This document shows, in pieces, positions 8,693-18,309 of a DNA stretch of 51,324 nucleotides (the stretch's first letter is position 1; each line of letters opens with the position of its first letter). The translations under genes and the position numbers were made by a program. The notes beneath the pieces are model-generated. The model saw only the letters and a list, made by a program, of their open reading frames with translations, searched no databases and was not told the origin of the DNA. Source of the stretch: Phycisphaerae bacterium (GTDB lineage Bacteria; Planctomycetota; Phycisphaerae; SM23-33); NCBI GenBank assembly GCA_003551645.1, contig PUND01000105.1, positions 1 through 51,324 of the forward strand, written 5' to 3'.

Positions 8693-9502
8693 TCAGTCGT
8701 TTTTGAGCCGCTCTGTCAGGTCGTCGCGGTAGAGCTTCATGAGTTGGTCGGTCAGTCCCGGCGCCAGCGCGGCCGACAGCGCCAGAAACTTGCCCCCCGG
8801 CGAGAAGACAAGCTCCGGCTTGCGTCTGCCGGCGACGGCGGCGATTTTCCGGGCCACGACCGCGGCCGACATGGTCGAGACGTACTTTCGGAAGCCATCG
8901 CCGGCCTTGCGTCCGGCCGGCGTGCGGTCGAAGAACTCGGTGTCGGTGGTGGTCGGGCACACCAGCGTAACGTGCACGCCCAGAGACATAAGCTCCACCC
9001 GCAGCGATTCGGTAAGCCCCGCAATGGCGAACTTCGTGGCGCAGTACGCCCCGTGCATGGGCGTGCCCCGCTTGCCGATGACGCTGGATACGTTGAATAT
9101 GTGCCCGCCCCCGCGGCGGAGCATTTCCGGCACGACCGCCCTGCAGCCGTAGAAGACGCCGAAGTAGTTCACGTCGAATATCCGCCGCATCTCCTCGGTG
9201 GGCGTTTCGTGGACGGCCGCGAACACGCCGTGTCCGGCGTTGTTGACCATCACGTCGATTCGGCCATACTCGTCGGCCGCGCGGGCGACCAGGTCGTTGA
9301 CCTGTTGCTCCTCGGCGACGTCGGTAACGACCGGCGTGGCCTCGGCGCCGGCCGCGCGGCACTGGGCGGCGAGATGTTCCAGCCGGTCGGCCCGCCGCGC
9401 CGCCGGCACTACCGCGTAGCCCTTGCGTGCGAAGGCCAGTGCCGTTTCCATGCCGATGCCGCTGGAGGCGCCGGTGATCACGGCCACTCGACGTTCGCTC
9501 AT
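8693..9502 (-). CDS. Short-chain dehydrogenase/reductase (classical SDR)
   Basis: A 269-residue classical SDR with NAD(P)-binding TGASSGIG at residues 10-17, NNAGHG near 91, and catalytic Ser in NVSSVIG followed by YCATK (Tyr-x-x-x-Lys). AARRADR after the second strand carries basic residues that favour NADP(H). It probably reduces or oxidises a carbonyl/alcohol in the cytoplasm, with unknown substrate. The C-terminal 60 residues (KPELVFSPGGKFLALSAALAP onward) are longer than in minimal SDRs and hydrophobic, as in DltE-like or membrane-associated SDRs. AAAGGAG precedes the ATG. The M48 protease gene ends 14 bases upstream, so they are probably co-transcribed. Confidence 0.9.
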   Translation of the reverse strand: MSERRVAVITGASSGIGMETALAFARKGYAVVPAARRADRLEHLAAQCRAAGAEATPVVTDVAEEQQVNDLVARAADEYGRIDVMVNNAGHGVFAAVHETPTEEMRRIFDVNYFGVFYGCRAVVPEMLRRGGGHIFNVSSVIGKRGTPMHGAYCATKFAIAGLTESLRVELMSLGVHVTLVCPTTTDTEFFDRTPAGRKAGDGFRKYVSTMSAAVVARKIAAVAGRRKPELVFSPGGKFLALSAALAPGLTDQLMKLYRDDLTERLKND

Positions 9503-9516
9503 GCGTGCATCTCCTT

Positions 9517-10950
9517 TCAGGCCAATGCGTTCTCAGCGGCTGGCCCGAAGGCCAGGTCCGCCAGCACCACCGCGGCCGCGAGTATCAGCAGCAGCCAGAT
9601 TGCCAGCTTGATGTTGCGGACAGTCCTGTCGGCCTCCCGCCTGCCTTTGCCGGTGCTGCCGAGCCAGAGCACGTACTGCACGCGCCTGGCTATCGAGCCG
9701 TGCCGCCAGTTGCGCTGGTTCAGCGGCATGCCGTTAAGGACCGCGATCTTTTCCAGCGAGCGGGCGAAGATGGCCGCGCCTTCCTGGGTGATGCGGTCGT
9801 TATCGGCATCGTCGCCGTTTGCGCTTTGCCCGACCAGCCAGGCGGCCATCACATCGCTCTGGCGCTCGAACCGCCGGCTTATCCATCCGAACCCGAAGCC
9901 CCACGCCAGCGCCAGCATGGGCAGCATCAGGAGCTGTCCCGGTCCGGCCGGGGAAACCCCCGCCAGCCGAAGCAGCACATCGGTAACGGCCGCACACAGC
10001 ACCACCGAGCCAAGCGCGAACAGCACCGCATAGAAAATGTGATGGTGCACGATGTGTCCGGCCTCGTGGGCGAAAACGGCCTTTATCTGGTCCTCGTCCA
10101 TCTCGTCCAGCAACGCATCCGACAACAGCACGTAGCGGATCTGCCCGATGATGCCCATCACCCCGGCGTTGGCGACCACACCACCTGTCAGCCAGACGCG
10201 GATATCGCGGGTGCGCAGCTTCATCTTTTCGCAGAGTTCCTCCAGACCGCCGCGCAGCCGGCCTTCCTCAAGCGGGCTTGTCCGCCAGATGCGGATCAGC
10301 ATGGCCGGCGCCATCAGGAACACCATCGCAACCGAGGCCACCGTCCCGCCCAGCCGGACCGCCGGGGCCGCCGAGCCGAACCGCGGCGCCACGTAAAGCT
10401 CCATCACATCCGAAAGCAGCAGGATAAGCCCCACCGGCACGGCGATGAACAGCAGGTGGTGACGAACATTGAAGACCAGATACTCCCTCAGCGACCAGAC
10501 AGGCCGGGGCGGTCGGCCCTGAAGAGTCTGCCGCCAGGCCATGTGCCGGCGCATCGTCTTGTGGAACGGATACTCCAGCGTCCACATCAGCAGAATCGCC
10601 GCGAAAAACGGCAGCAGTACCACCAGTTTGGCGACAAGCGGCAGGTTCATAAGCCCAGCGGCCTGGACGGCACGTCCCATGCCAAAGACGACCGTGGCGG
10701 CGAGTCCGGCGACGAGCCAGAACTGAGTCAGCATCATCATCACGTTATGCCGGCGGATAAGCCCCGACGACGGTTCCGGATGTCGCACAAGCGCGCGCAG
10801 CGAAAGCGATGTGTTGGCAGCGCCCAGCGTAAGCGTCACAAGCAGGTATATCAGCACCGCGGGCACGGCCCAGAAGGCGCCGCCGACGCCCACAGACGCC
10901 TCCAACAACGAAAGTGCCGTGATAAAGCAAGCTATTACGACTATCTGCAT
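9517..10950 (-). CDS. M48-family membrane metalloprotease (Ste24/HtpX-like)
   Basis: A 477-residue integral membrane protein taken from ATG 10950. The frame is open further upstream, but that sequence looks non-coding, and no start has a strong ribosome site. Several membrane segments (about 1-20, 26-45, 75-92, 103-125, 165-182, 205-222) precede the zinc-protease signature HEAGH (H295-E296-x-x-H299) in AVFAHEAGHIVHHH. Another membrane segment follows, with a further acidic site expected downstream (RRFERQSDVMAAW, where E and D are candidates). M48 enzymes cleave membrane or lipidated proteins, or take part in membrane quality control. The long N-terminal membrane part resembles the CAAX protease Ste24 more than HtpX. 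It lies in a minus-strand run with the zinc-ribbon protein and the SDR. Confidence 0.85.
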   Translation of the reverse strand: MQIVVIACFITALSLLEASVGVGGAFWAVPAVLIYLLVTLTLGAANTSLSLRALVRHPEPSSGLIRRHNVMMMLTQFWLVAGLAATVVFGMGRAVQAAGLMNLPLVAKLVVLLPFFAAILLMWTLEYPFHKTMRRHMAWRQTLQGRPPRPVWSLREYLVFNVRHHLLFIAVPVGLILLLSDVMELYVAPRFGSAAPAVRLGGTVASVAMVFLMAPAMLIRIWRTSPLEEGRLRGGLEELCEKMKLRTRDIRVWLTGGVVANAGVMGIIGQIRYVLLSDALLDEMDEDQIKAVFAHEAGHIVHHHIFYAVLFALGSVVLCAAVTDVLLRLAGVSPAGPGQLLMLPMLALAWGFGFGWISRRFERQSDVMAAWLVGQSANGDDADNDRITQEGAAIFARSLEKIAVLNGMPLNQRNWRHGSIARRVQYVLWLGSTGKGRREADRTVRNIKLAIWLLLILAAAVVLADLAFGPAAENALA

Positions 10951-11111
10951 GGTGTTCTCAACCAATACTACGCCGCCCGGCCGGCGGATACCGCGGGTCG
11001 CTCCAAAAGACCGGGCATACAGGCGGCTCGGGCTCCGGGCATTCGGGCGTTGGGCCATGAGGCCGGACCGAACCAGACCCCCGGACGGGCCTGCGCCGAG
11101 ACGAGCAGTGC

Positions 11112-11612
11112 TCAGTAGCCGATGCCTTTTTTCAGCTCCCTGAGGAAACCGGCCAGGACCTTATCGGGTATCCTGTCCAGCGCCGGTTCGAGCGTCTTTT
11201 TGTTGAGCAGGTCGTCAACCGCCCGGCCGGCGGCCGAGGGCCACTGCCTCAGCCGCGAGGCGTGCTGTTTGGCCCGGTCCAGGTTTCCGTCGGCCATGTC
11301 CAGGCAGTAGTTGACCACCAGGTGCTGGATATCCTCGGAATCCACATCGTCTCGCTGCTCCAGTGGCGGCTCTTCGCCTTCGCCGCCGGCGACGACGGCC
11401 GGGTCCTGCTCAATCAGGCGCATCGCCTCCTCCTTGCGGCGTCGTTCGTAATCCTCATCCTCCGGCGCAAGCGGTATAAGCTCATCCTCGCTGACCGGCG
11501 CGGGTATGTAGCTGCTAAGCCCGCAATAGGGGCATTTGCCTCTTTGTCCGGCGGAGCTTTCCGGCGCCTTGACGGTCTTATGGCAGTGCTGACAGCGGAA
11601 TCGTATCGACAT
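11112..11612 (-). CDS. Zinc-ribbon protein of unknown function
   Basis: A 166-residue soluble protein. The first 35 residues form a zinc ribbon of the type FRCQHCHKTVKAPESSAGQRG then CPYC (two CxxC pairs), a pattern frequent at the N terminus of planctomycete proteins. An acidic linker follows (about residues 40-95, with DEDYERRRKEEA), and then a helical C-terminal domain (LVVNYCLDMADGNLDRAKQHA onward). No enzyme motif is visible. GGGAGA stands before the start, and only 2 bases separate it from the YjbQ stop, so the two are translated from one message. I cannot assign a role. Confidence 0.75.
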   Translation of the reverse strand: MSIRFRCQHCHKTVKAPESSAGQRGKCPYCGLSSYIPAPVSEDELIPLAPEDEDYERRRKEEAMRLIEQDPAVVAGGEGEEPPLEQRDDVDSEDIQHLVVNYCLDMADGNLDRAKQHASRLRQWPSAAGRAVDDLLNKKTLEPALDRIPDKVLAGFLRELKKGIGY

Positions 11613-11614
11613 GT

Positions 11615-12028
11615 CTATTCTCCCATCGCCTTGATAACCAGCCGCTTCGGGCGCCGGCCGTCGAACTCGGCATAGTACACCTGCTGCCAGGGACCGAGGT
11701 CGAGCTTCCCGGCTGTTATCGGCAGGATGACCTGGTGGTGGACCAGCAGATTCTTCAGATGCGCATCACCGTTGGTCTCGCCGGTGCGGTGGTGACGGTA
11801 GTCCTCGCGGAACGGCGCGAGATGCTCCAGCCATTCGTCGATGTCGGCCAGCAGGCCGCTCTCGGCGTCGTTGACGAACACACCGGCGGTTATGTGCATC
11901 GCCGAAACCAGCACCATCCCCTCGCTTATGCCGCTGGAGGCGACCACATCCTCGACGTTTGATGTGATGTTGACGTACTGGCGCTTCTTCTCGGTGGTGA
12001 ACGTCATGTATTCGGTGACAGATTGCAT
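11615..12028 (-). CDS. YjbQ/UPF0047 family protein (secondary thiamine-phosphate synthase-like)
   Basis: A 137-residue protein of normal family length. It carries the UPF0047 signature: [17 protein letters not shown], then [15 protein letters not shown] and [13 protein letters not shown] near the C terminus. The conserved His and Glu residues in these motifs line the small beta-barrel's active site. Some members have weak thiamine-phosphate synthase activity, but the physiological role of the family is not settled. It is followed after 2 bases by the zinc-ribbon gene and preceded after 14 bases by a small membrane protein. Confidence 0.92.
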   Translation of the reverse strand: MQSVTEYMTFTTEKKRQYVNITSNVEDVVASSGISEGMVLVSAMHITAGVFVNDAESGLLADIDEWLEHLAPFREDYRHHRTGETNGDAHLKNLLVHHQVILPITAGKLDLGPWQQVYYAEFDGRRPKRLVIKAMGE

Positions 12029-12042
12029 ATCCGACTCGCTTT

Positions 12043-12225
12043 CTACACCCTCAGGATGATAAACCCGGCGATAAACAGCACAAGTGCCGCCAGTGCCATG
12101 CCGGCCGCCACGACATACGCAACATCAATCAGCAGCTTGACCAGAACCAGCACCGCCGCCAGTACTATCAGCCCAATGGCCGTGCCTACCAGCGACCGCG
12201 CCAGGTAATAACGCTGTGGATTCAT
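12043..12225 (-). CDS. Small two-helix membrane protein (60 residues)
   Basis: The likely start is ATG 12225, with GGAG about 10 bases upstream; an open frame extends further but has no coding character there. The product begins [14 protein letters not shown]. It then has two strongly hydrophobic helices (about 12-32 and 36-58: [17 protein letters not shown] and [20 protein letters not shown]). No family is recognised. It precedes yjbQ by 14 bases and is probably the first gene of that run. Confidence 0.55.
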   Translation of the reverse strand: MNPQRYYLARSLVGTAIGLIVLAAVLVLVKLLIDVAYVVAAGMALAALVLFIAGFIILRV

Positions 12226-12340
12226 CCGGTCGGCTCCGTCGAAACGTGTTTGCGCTTTTGGCAACCGGGCCGCATTTCTAAGATAACGGTACAGACGACA
12301 ACAGCGATTTTCCACCTTCGGGACTGAAAGCGAAGTGTAA

Positions 12341-14116
12341 ATGCGTGACCTCTCGGACCTCATCCGGCGCGAGTTGCTTCCATATATCCGCCGGCCGGGA
12401 CAGTATATCGGACTGGAAACCAACGCCCGCTGCGGCGGCTCACCCGCCTCGGCCGATGTGAGTGTATGCCTGGGGTTCCCGGACGCCTACCCAGTGGGCA
12501 TGTCTCACCTCGGAACGCAGGTGCTCTATCAGGTCCTCAACGACCTGCCGGGCGTCGCCTGCGACCGCACCTACTGCCCTATGCCGGATGTCGAGCGGAG
12601 GATGCGCGATGCGTCCGTGCCGCTTTTCGGCTGGGAGAGTCGGCTCGCCGTCGCGGACTTCGACATCCTCGGCGTCTCGCTGTCGGCTGACCTGTGCGTT
12701 ACCAACGTCCTGACGCTGCTGGACCTGGCGGGCGTACCACTGACGGCGCTCGACCGCGACGACCGGCACCCCATAGTCGTCGGCGGGGACGCGATGGCCG
12801 ATGCGCCGGAGCCGCTGGCCGATTTCTTCGACCTGTTCCTGCCCGGCGACGGAGAACAGCCCCTGGCGGAACTGGCCGGGTTGGTGCGCCGACTGAAGCC
12901 GACAGGCGCAACGCGGGAGGAGATGCTGCTGGAAGCGTCGCGAACCGTGCCGTCCTGCTATGTGCCGCGTTTCTACAGCCCTAGTTACGAAGACGGCCGG
13001 TTCTCAGCCCTTCAGCGCCTGCGCGACGATGTGCCCGAAAAAATCGACCGCGCCCACCTGCCGGACCTTTGCGAATCGCCCGACCTGACCGCCCCTCTGG
13101 TTCCGCTGTCGGAGGCGGTGCACGAGCGGGTCGTGGTGGAGATAATGCGCGGCTGCCCGAATGCGTGCCGGTTCTGCCAGGCCGGCGCCACGCGGCTGCC
13201 GGTGCGATACCGCCCCGTCGAGCGGGTCGTGGAAATCGTCCGCCGCGCGCTTGCGAATACCGGCTATCGGGAGGTGGCGCTGCTGAGCTTGTCATCCAGC
13301 GATTATCCGCGGCTCCGGGAGCTTATGGACCGGCTGCACGAGGAGTTCGCCGAGCGGCACGTATCGGTTTCGCTTCCGTCACTGCGGGTCGATGCCCAGC
13401 TTCGGCTGCTGCCGGCGATGACCTCGCGCGTGCGAACGAGCGGTCTGACAATCGCCGTCGAGGCCGCCTCGGAGCGTCTGCGGCTTGCTATGCGAAAGCG
13501 CATCACCGACGAGGACATCCTCGCCGGCGTACGCGCCGCGTATCAGGCGGGGCTGCGCAGGGTGAAGCTGTACTTCATGGCCGGGCTTCCCGGCGAGACC
13601 GATTCCGATATCGACGCCATATTCGACCTGTGCCGCAAAATCTCGCAGCTACGCAGGGAAGTGGACGGCCACCCCGCCTCGGTCGATGCCACGGTCTCCT
13701 GGTTCGTGCCCAAACCGCACACCCCGATGCAGTGGGAGCCGATGCGGGATGCGGATTATTACTTCTCCGTGCGCCGCCGGCTGCGTGAGCTTTCCGGTCG
13801 CACGCCCATCCGCTTCAAGTTCCACCGCATAGAGCGGAGCATCCTGGAGGGGCTTATCGCCCGCGGCGACCGGCGCATCGGCGAGGTAATCCTCGCGGCC
13901 TGGGAAAGCGGCGCCCGCATGGACGGCTGGGACGAGCACTTTGACTACTCGCACTGGCGGAACGCCTTCGAGCGGACGGGCGTTGACCCGGCCGCCGAGA
14001 CGATGCGCAAAATCCGGCTCGACACCCCGCTGCCCTGGGCCCACGTTCGATGCCCACGAACCGAGAGCTTTCTCAAGCGGGAAAACGCCCGACTGCACGA
14101 GGCGCTCGGCGAGTGA
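12341..14116 (+). CDS. TIGR03960-type B12-binding/radical SAM protein
   Basis: A 591-residue protein. The N-terminal part (1-230) has the cobalamin-binding-like Rossmann fold of this group (CLGFPDAYPVGMSHLGTQ, DILGVSLSADL, PIVVGGDAMADAPEP). The radical SAM core has C272-x-x-x-C276-x-x-C279 in IMRGCPNACRFCQAG. It is followed by LLSLSSSDY, SLPSLRVDAQ, TIAVEAASERLR and VKLYFMAGLPGETDSD. The length and these motifs match the TIGR03960 family of long radical SAM proteins, whose partner is often a TIGR03936 domain protein. That domain is not present here, either fused or adjacent. The reaction is unknown. It is divergent from the small membrane protein gene, with 115 bases between. Confidence 0.88.
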   Translation: MRDLSDLIRRELLPYIRRPGQYIGLETNARCGGSPASADVSVCLGFPDAYPVGMSHLGTQVLYQVLNDLPGVACDRTYCPMPDVERRMRDASVPLFGWESRLAVADFDILGVSLSADLCVTNVLTLLDLAGVPLTALDRDDRHPIVVGGDAMADAPEPLADFFDLFLPGDGEQPLAELAGLVRRLKPTGATREEMLLEASRTVPSCYVPRFYSPSYEDGRFSALQRLRDDVPEKIDRAHLPDLCESPDLTAPLVPLSEAVHERVVVEIMRGCPNACRFCQAGATRLPVRYRPVERVVEIVRRALANTGYREVALLSLSSSDYPRLRELMDRLHEEFAERHVSVSLPSLRVDAQLRLLPAMTSRVRTSGLTIAVEAASERLRLAMRKRITDEDILAGVRAAYQAGLRRVKLYFMAGLPGETDSDIDAIFDLCRKISQLRREVDGHPASVDATVSWFVPKPHTPMQWEPMRDADYYFSVRRRLRELSGRTPIRFKFHRIERSILEGLIARGDRRIGEVILAAWESGARMDGWDEHFDYSHWRNAFERTGVDPAAETMRKIRLDTPLPWAHVRCPRTESFLKRENARLHEALGE

Positions 14117-14134
14117 ATATCTCCACTCACGGAC

Positions 14135-14150
14135 GGCCGAAACCACGGCC
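14135..14150. terminator. Hairpin between convergent genes
   Basis: GGCCG, loop AAACCA, CGGCC is a perfect 5-bp GC stem in the 38-base gap between the convergent radical SAM and pyrK-like genes. A short T-rich stretch (CCTATTTCC) follows on the plus side. It could serve both transcripts. Confidence 0.45.
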
Positions 14151-14154
14151 GACC

Positions 14155-15105
14155 CTATTTCCAGACAATATCCGCGGCGTCGAATACGGGACCGTCGGTG
14201 CAGCAGAGCTTGTACGACCAGCCGGCCGGGTTGTCGTCGCGGATTTTTACTATACACGACTGGCACGTGCCCATCCCGCAGGCCATGTGCCGCTCCATCG
14301 CCAGGCGACACTCCACGCCTCTGTCAACGCACAGGTCGCCGACCGCCCGCATCATCGCTTCCGGCCCGCAGGAATAGACCACCAACTGGTCCGCCGGCCA
14401 TTCGCCGGCGTCGAGCAGGCGCTCGAACGTCTCGCCCACGAATCCCGCGAAGCCCACCGAGCCGTCGTCGGTTGCGATTACCGACCCCACGCCGATCTCC
14501 GCCAGCCGGGGCACGCAGCCGGTCGGCTCCGGCTCGGCCGGCACATCGCCGGTGGTCCGCACGGGCAGCAGGTCGGCCCGGCCGGCGCCGAGCAGCGCCA
14601 CCGTCTGTTTGCCCGCGGCGGACAACCGCTCGGCCTGATACAGAAGCGGCGGTATGCCGACACCCCCGCCGACCAGCACAGCAAGCGGCTTGTGGTCGCT
14701 TACGCCGAAGCCGTTTCCCAGCGGGCCGAGAACACTGAGGTAATCACCGGCGCTGACCGTCGCCAGCCAGCGAGTACCGGTTCCGACCGCGCGGTAGATG
14801 ATCTCCAGCTCCGCGGTCTGGCCGCTCTGCGAGTGACCTGCCAAGCTGAAAGGCCGCCTCAGCAGCGGCTCGATGCCGGTAAGCTCCGGCTGGGTCAGTT
14901 GCGGCGGTCGGCCTTCGGGCCAGTCCGCCACGCGGACCCCCTCCCGCTCCACCGGCCGACGGCACTGAAGCTGGACGAACTGTCCCGGCTGCGACGGCGG
15001 GAAACCCTCCACCGGCAGGCGAAGCACGAAATGATCACTGCACAGCCGTTCGTTGGCCGCAACTTCCGCAAGATACACACCGCGACTGGATGCCTGCCGG
15101 GTCAT
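14155..15105 (-). CDS. Dihydroorotate dehydrogenase electron-transfer subunit-like iron-sulfur flavoprotein (PyrK-like)
   Basis: A 316-residue protein starting at ATG 15105; an upstream in-frame extension overlapping the agmatinase gene was rejected. The N-terminal FAD-binding barrel carries PLLRRPFSLAGH (RxFS flavin motif). The NAD-binding half has VLVGGGVGIPPLLYQAERL and VYSCGPEAMMRAV. The C terminus has a [2Fe-2S] site C-G-M-G-T-C-Q-S-C and a later Cys in YKLCCTDGP. This is the layout of PyrK, which passes electrons from NADH to class 1B dihydroorotate dehydrogenase. At 316 residues it is longer than usual (about 260), with an insert near 35-60 and after 185. No pyrD gene is adjacent. The neighbour is agmatinase, 44 bases upstream. 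It may serve a distant PyrD or another oxidoreductase. Confidence 0.82.
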   Translation of the reverse strand: MTRQASSRGVYLAEVAANERLCSDHFVLRLPVEGFPPSQPGQFVQLQCRRPVEREGVRVADWPEGRPPQLTQPELTGIEPLLRRPFSLAGHSQSGQTAELEIIYRAVGTGTRWLATVSAGDYLSVLGPLGNGFGVSDHKPLAVLVGGGVGIPPLLYQAERLSAAGKQTVALLGAGRADLLPVRTTGDVPAEPEPTGCVPRLAEIGVGSVIATDDGSVGFAGFVGETFERLLDAGEWPADQLVVYSCGPEAMMRAVGDLCVDRGVECRLAMERHMACGMGTCQSCIVKIRDDNPAGWSYKLCCTDGPVFDAADIVWK

Positions 15106-15149
15106 AGCTGATGCATCGTAGCGCCGCGGCGCGAGACCGTCAAGCGGAG

Positions 15150-15998
15150 CTACTTCTGCGTGTAGGCGATGATCTTGTACCCCAGCCGGGCCGCGACGAA
15201 TTCCGTCACCCGGCTCGGCGGCAGAGGGCGGACCTCCACGATGTCGGCGCCGATGACTTCCCGCTTTGAACACACCTCACGCAGCAGCCGCAGGACCTGC
15301 CCCCAGGTAAGACCGCCCGGCTCCGGCGTTCCGGTCCCCGGGGCGATGGACGGGTCCAGAGCGTCGATATCAACCGAGACATATACGCGGTTTCCAAGCA
15401 TTGCCAATGCCCGCTCGGTCCAGCTCGGGTCGGACTCCACCACGGCCGGGGTGATAAAGCTTCGCACGCGGTCGGAATGCCGTTCAAACTCCTCCCGGCA
15501 ATAGCTGCGGATGCCCACCTGGCAGACCTTGTCGGTGGTTTCGAGTATGCGGCTGGTTACACAGGCGTGAGAGAACCTGTCGCCCTCGTATTGGTCGCGC
15601 AGGTCTGCATGGGCGTCGAGCACCAGCACGCTGATGTCGTCGTAAGCAGCCGCGGCCGCCTGAACCATACCGACCGTGACGCTGTGCTCGCCGCCCAGTG
15701 CCAGTGGGAACCTGCCCGCCCGGCAGATCGGATCGGCCGCCTCGCGGACCCGCTCGCACATACCGGCCGCATCGGACGCCGGCGGAACGGGCGAATGCGT
15801 GGCAATGCCGGCGCCGTAGAACTCATCCCCCAGCTCCTCATCGAAAAGCTCCACGTGACAGGAGGCGCCGATAATCGCATCCGGGGCTTCACCGGTGCCG
15901 GACTCGAAGCTTACCGTGCCCTCGTATCCAACCGGCAGCACGACGTACCGAGAGCGGTCCGGGTGGCTGTATTCGGCGGGCAGGTCCAGAAAGTTCAT
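15150..15998 (-). CDS. speB: Agmatinase (ureohydrolase family)
   Basis: A 282-residue ureohydrolase started at ATG 15998, which CAGGAGG precedes; an ATG 21 bases further out lacks this. The binuclear Mn site is complete: LGGEHSVT (H105), LDAHADLRDQY (D128, H130, D132) and SVDIDALDPSIAPGTGTPEPGG (D210, D212). It hydrolyses agmatine to putrescine and urea in the cytoplasm. The pyruvoyl arginine decarboxylase gene directly upstream supplies agmatine, so the pair gives arginine to putrescine. The context therefore favours agmatinase over arginase or formiminoglutamase. Confidence 0.93.
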   Translation of the reverse strand: MNFLDLPAEYSHPDRSRYVVLPVGYEGTVSFESGTGEAPDAIIGASCHVELFDEELGDEFYGAGIATHSPVPPASDAAGMCERVREAADPICRAGRFPLALGGEHSVTVGMVQAAAAAYDDISVLVLDAHADLRDQYEGDRFSHACVTSRILETTDKVCQVGIRSYCREEFERHSDRVRSFITPAVVESDPSWTERALAMLGNRVYVSVDIDALDPSIAPGTGTPEPGGLTWGQVLRLLREVCSKREVIGADIVEVRPLPPSRVTEFVAARLGYKIIAYTQK

Positions 15999-16025
15999 CC
16001 GCGCCTCCTGTTGGAACATGTACGA

Positions 16026-16112
16026 AAACGTGGCGTGGGCGTCTCGCCCGTGTGTATCACGGCCGTGGCGTTTCCGCTCACGTGCAAGATGCCCGTGCCA
16101 CCTGAGGCAGCG
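16026..16112. repeat. Imperfect palindromic repeat between arginine decarboxylase and agmatinase genes
   Basis: On the plus strand one arm reads CGTGGCGTGGGCGTCTCGCC followed by CGTG. The other arm, read on the minus strand, is GTGGCACGGGCATCTTGCAC followed by GTG. The arms are related versions of the same roughly 23-base unit in inverted order, separated by a segment with CACGGCCGTG at its centre. A long imperfect hairpin inside a probable operon could act in message processing or be a dispersed genome repeat. Confidence 0.6.
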
Positions 16113-16127
16113 TTCTCATACACGTTC

Positions 16128-16685
16128 TTAGAGCAGAAATACCGCCGCCGAGACAACCGTGGTCCACAGCCCGTTCTTGTCGCCCTCGGCTGTCTGGACG
16201 CAGTTGCGGGTGCGGACGATCTTGCCCGACATCTTGTAGATTTCCTTGCGCTCGTCGTAGGCGGTCTCGGGGTCGAACTCGATGCCCAGAGTCGTAGCCA
16301 GCATGGTAGCGGCCATATCCTCGACAAAGTCGCCCAGCCGCTTGCTCTTCATCCCGAAGCCGTGATGCTCGCTGATGTATCCGTACTGTTCCCCCTTTAC
16401 CGGCTGGGCCAGGCCGATGCCGGAGCCGATCATCCGCGACGGTTCGTCGGTGGACGCTTCGGCCAGGACGACAAACGTGATCTCGCCGGGGCAGAGCTTC
16501 TCAAGCCCGCGCTTCCGCGAGATGACCTTGCATTTTGGGGGAAGGATGCTTGAGACACGAACCAGGTTGACCTTTTCTATTCCCGCGGAGCGCAGCGCGG
16601 ACTCGAAGCTTTCCAGGCGGTTGCGATGCCGCCCCACGCCCTTGGTAAAGAACACTTCCTTGGGGACCATAGGTGTTCTTGTCAT
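16128..16685 (-). CDS. Pyruvoyl-dependent arginine decarboxylase
   Basis: A 185-residue PvlArgDC-type protein that converts arginine to agmatine. The self-cleavage site S45-S46 in [13 protein letters not shown] generates the pyruvoyl group on the new N terminus of the alpha chain. [20 protein letters not shown] and SGIGLAQP, followed by [15 protein letters not shown], match the family core. Length is normal (about 150-190). AGAGGAGAG precedes the ATG, and a well-formed promoter lies 60-90 bases upstream. With agmatinase downstream it makes putrescine. The divergent argH gene makes arginine, the substrate, so the two promoters may be balanced from the shared 166-base region. Confidence 0.95.
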   Translation of the reverse strand: MTRTPMVPKEVFFTKGVGRHRNRLESFESALRSAGIEKVNLVRVSSILPPKCKVISRKRGLEKLCPGEITFVVLAEASTDEPSRMIGSGIGLAQPVKGEQYGYISEHHGFGMKSKRLGDFVEDMAATMLATTLGIEFDPETAYDERKEIYKMSGKIVRTRNCVQTAEGDKNGLWTTVVSAAVFLL

Positions 16686-16746
16686 TTTCTCTCCTCTGGG
16701 AGCACAGAACGTCTCGAATGCTTAAGATTGCTTAGCACGGGTCGTA

Positions 16747-16774
16747 ATTATATTAGGGCCATCCAGCTTCACAA
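16747..16774 (-). promoter_or_regulatory. Predicted sigma70-type promoter for the arginine decarboxylase operon
   Basis: On the minus strand TTGTGA (16774-16769), 16 bases, then TATAAT (16752-16747), a perfect -10. The start of transcription would fall near 16740, giving a 5' leader of about 55 bases before the ATG at 16685. AT-rich hexamers like this stand out in DNA of this composition. Confidence 0.6.
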
Positions 16775-16851
16775 GCCGATAGCGACTCGACGGCTCACGT
16801 TGACACCGACGATGGCCGCATCTACCATCGCCGCGGAAGGCAGGGACCATC

Positions 16852-18252
<1,401 letters not shown>

Positions 18253-18309
18253 AAGAGCGGCCGTTTGCCCGTGCCGCCTCACCGCGAACGGCCGGAAAAG
18301 CGAGGAAAA

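Noticed and set aside
15106-15273. 56-residue N-terminal extension of the PyrK-like protein
   Set aside because: It would overlap the agmatinase coding region by over 120 bases and reads as low-complexity Arg/Pro-rich sequence; PyrK proteins begin near the chosen ATG.
16026-16112. Sigma54-like promoter TGGCAC...TTGCA on the minus strand
   Set aside because: The GG and GC dinucleotides are 12 bases apart instead of the required 10, and the sequence is explained by the palindromic repeat.
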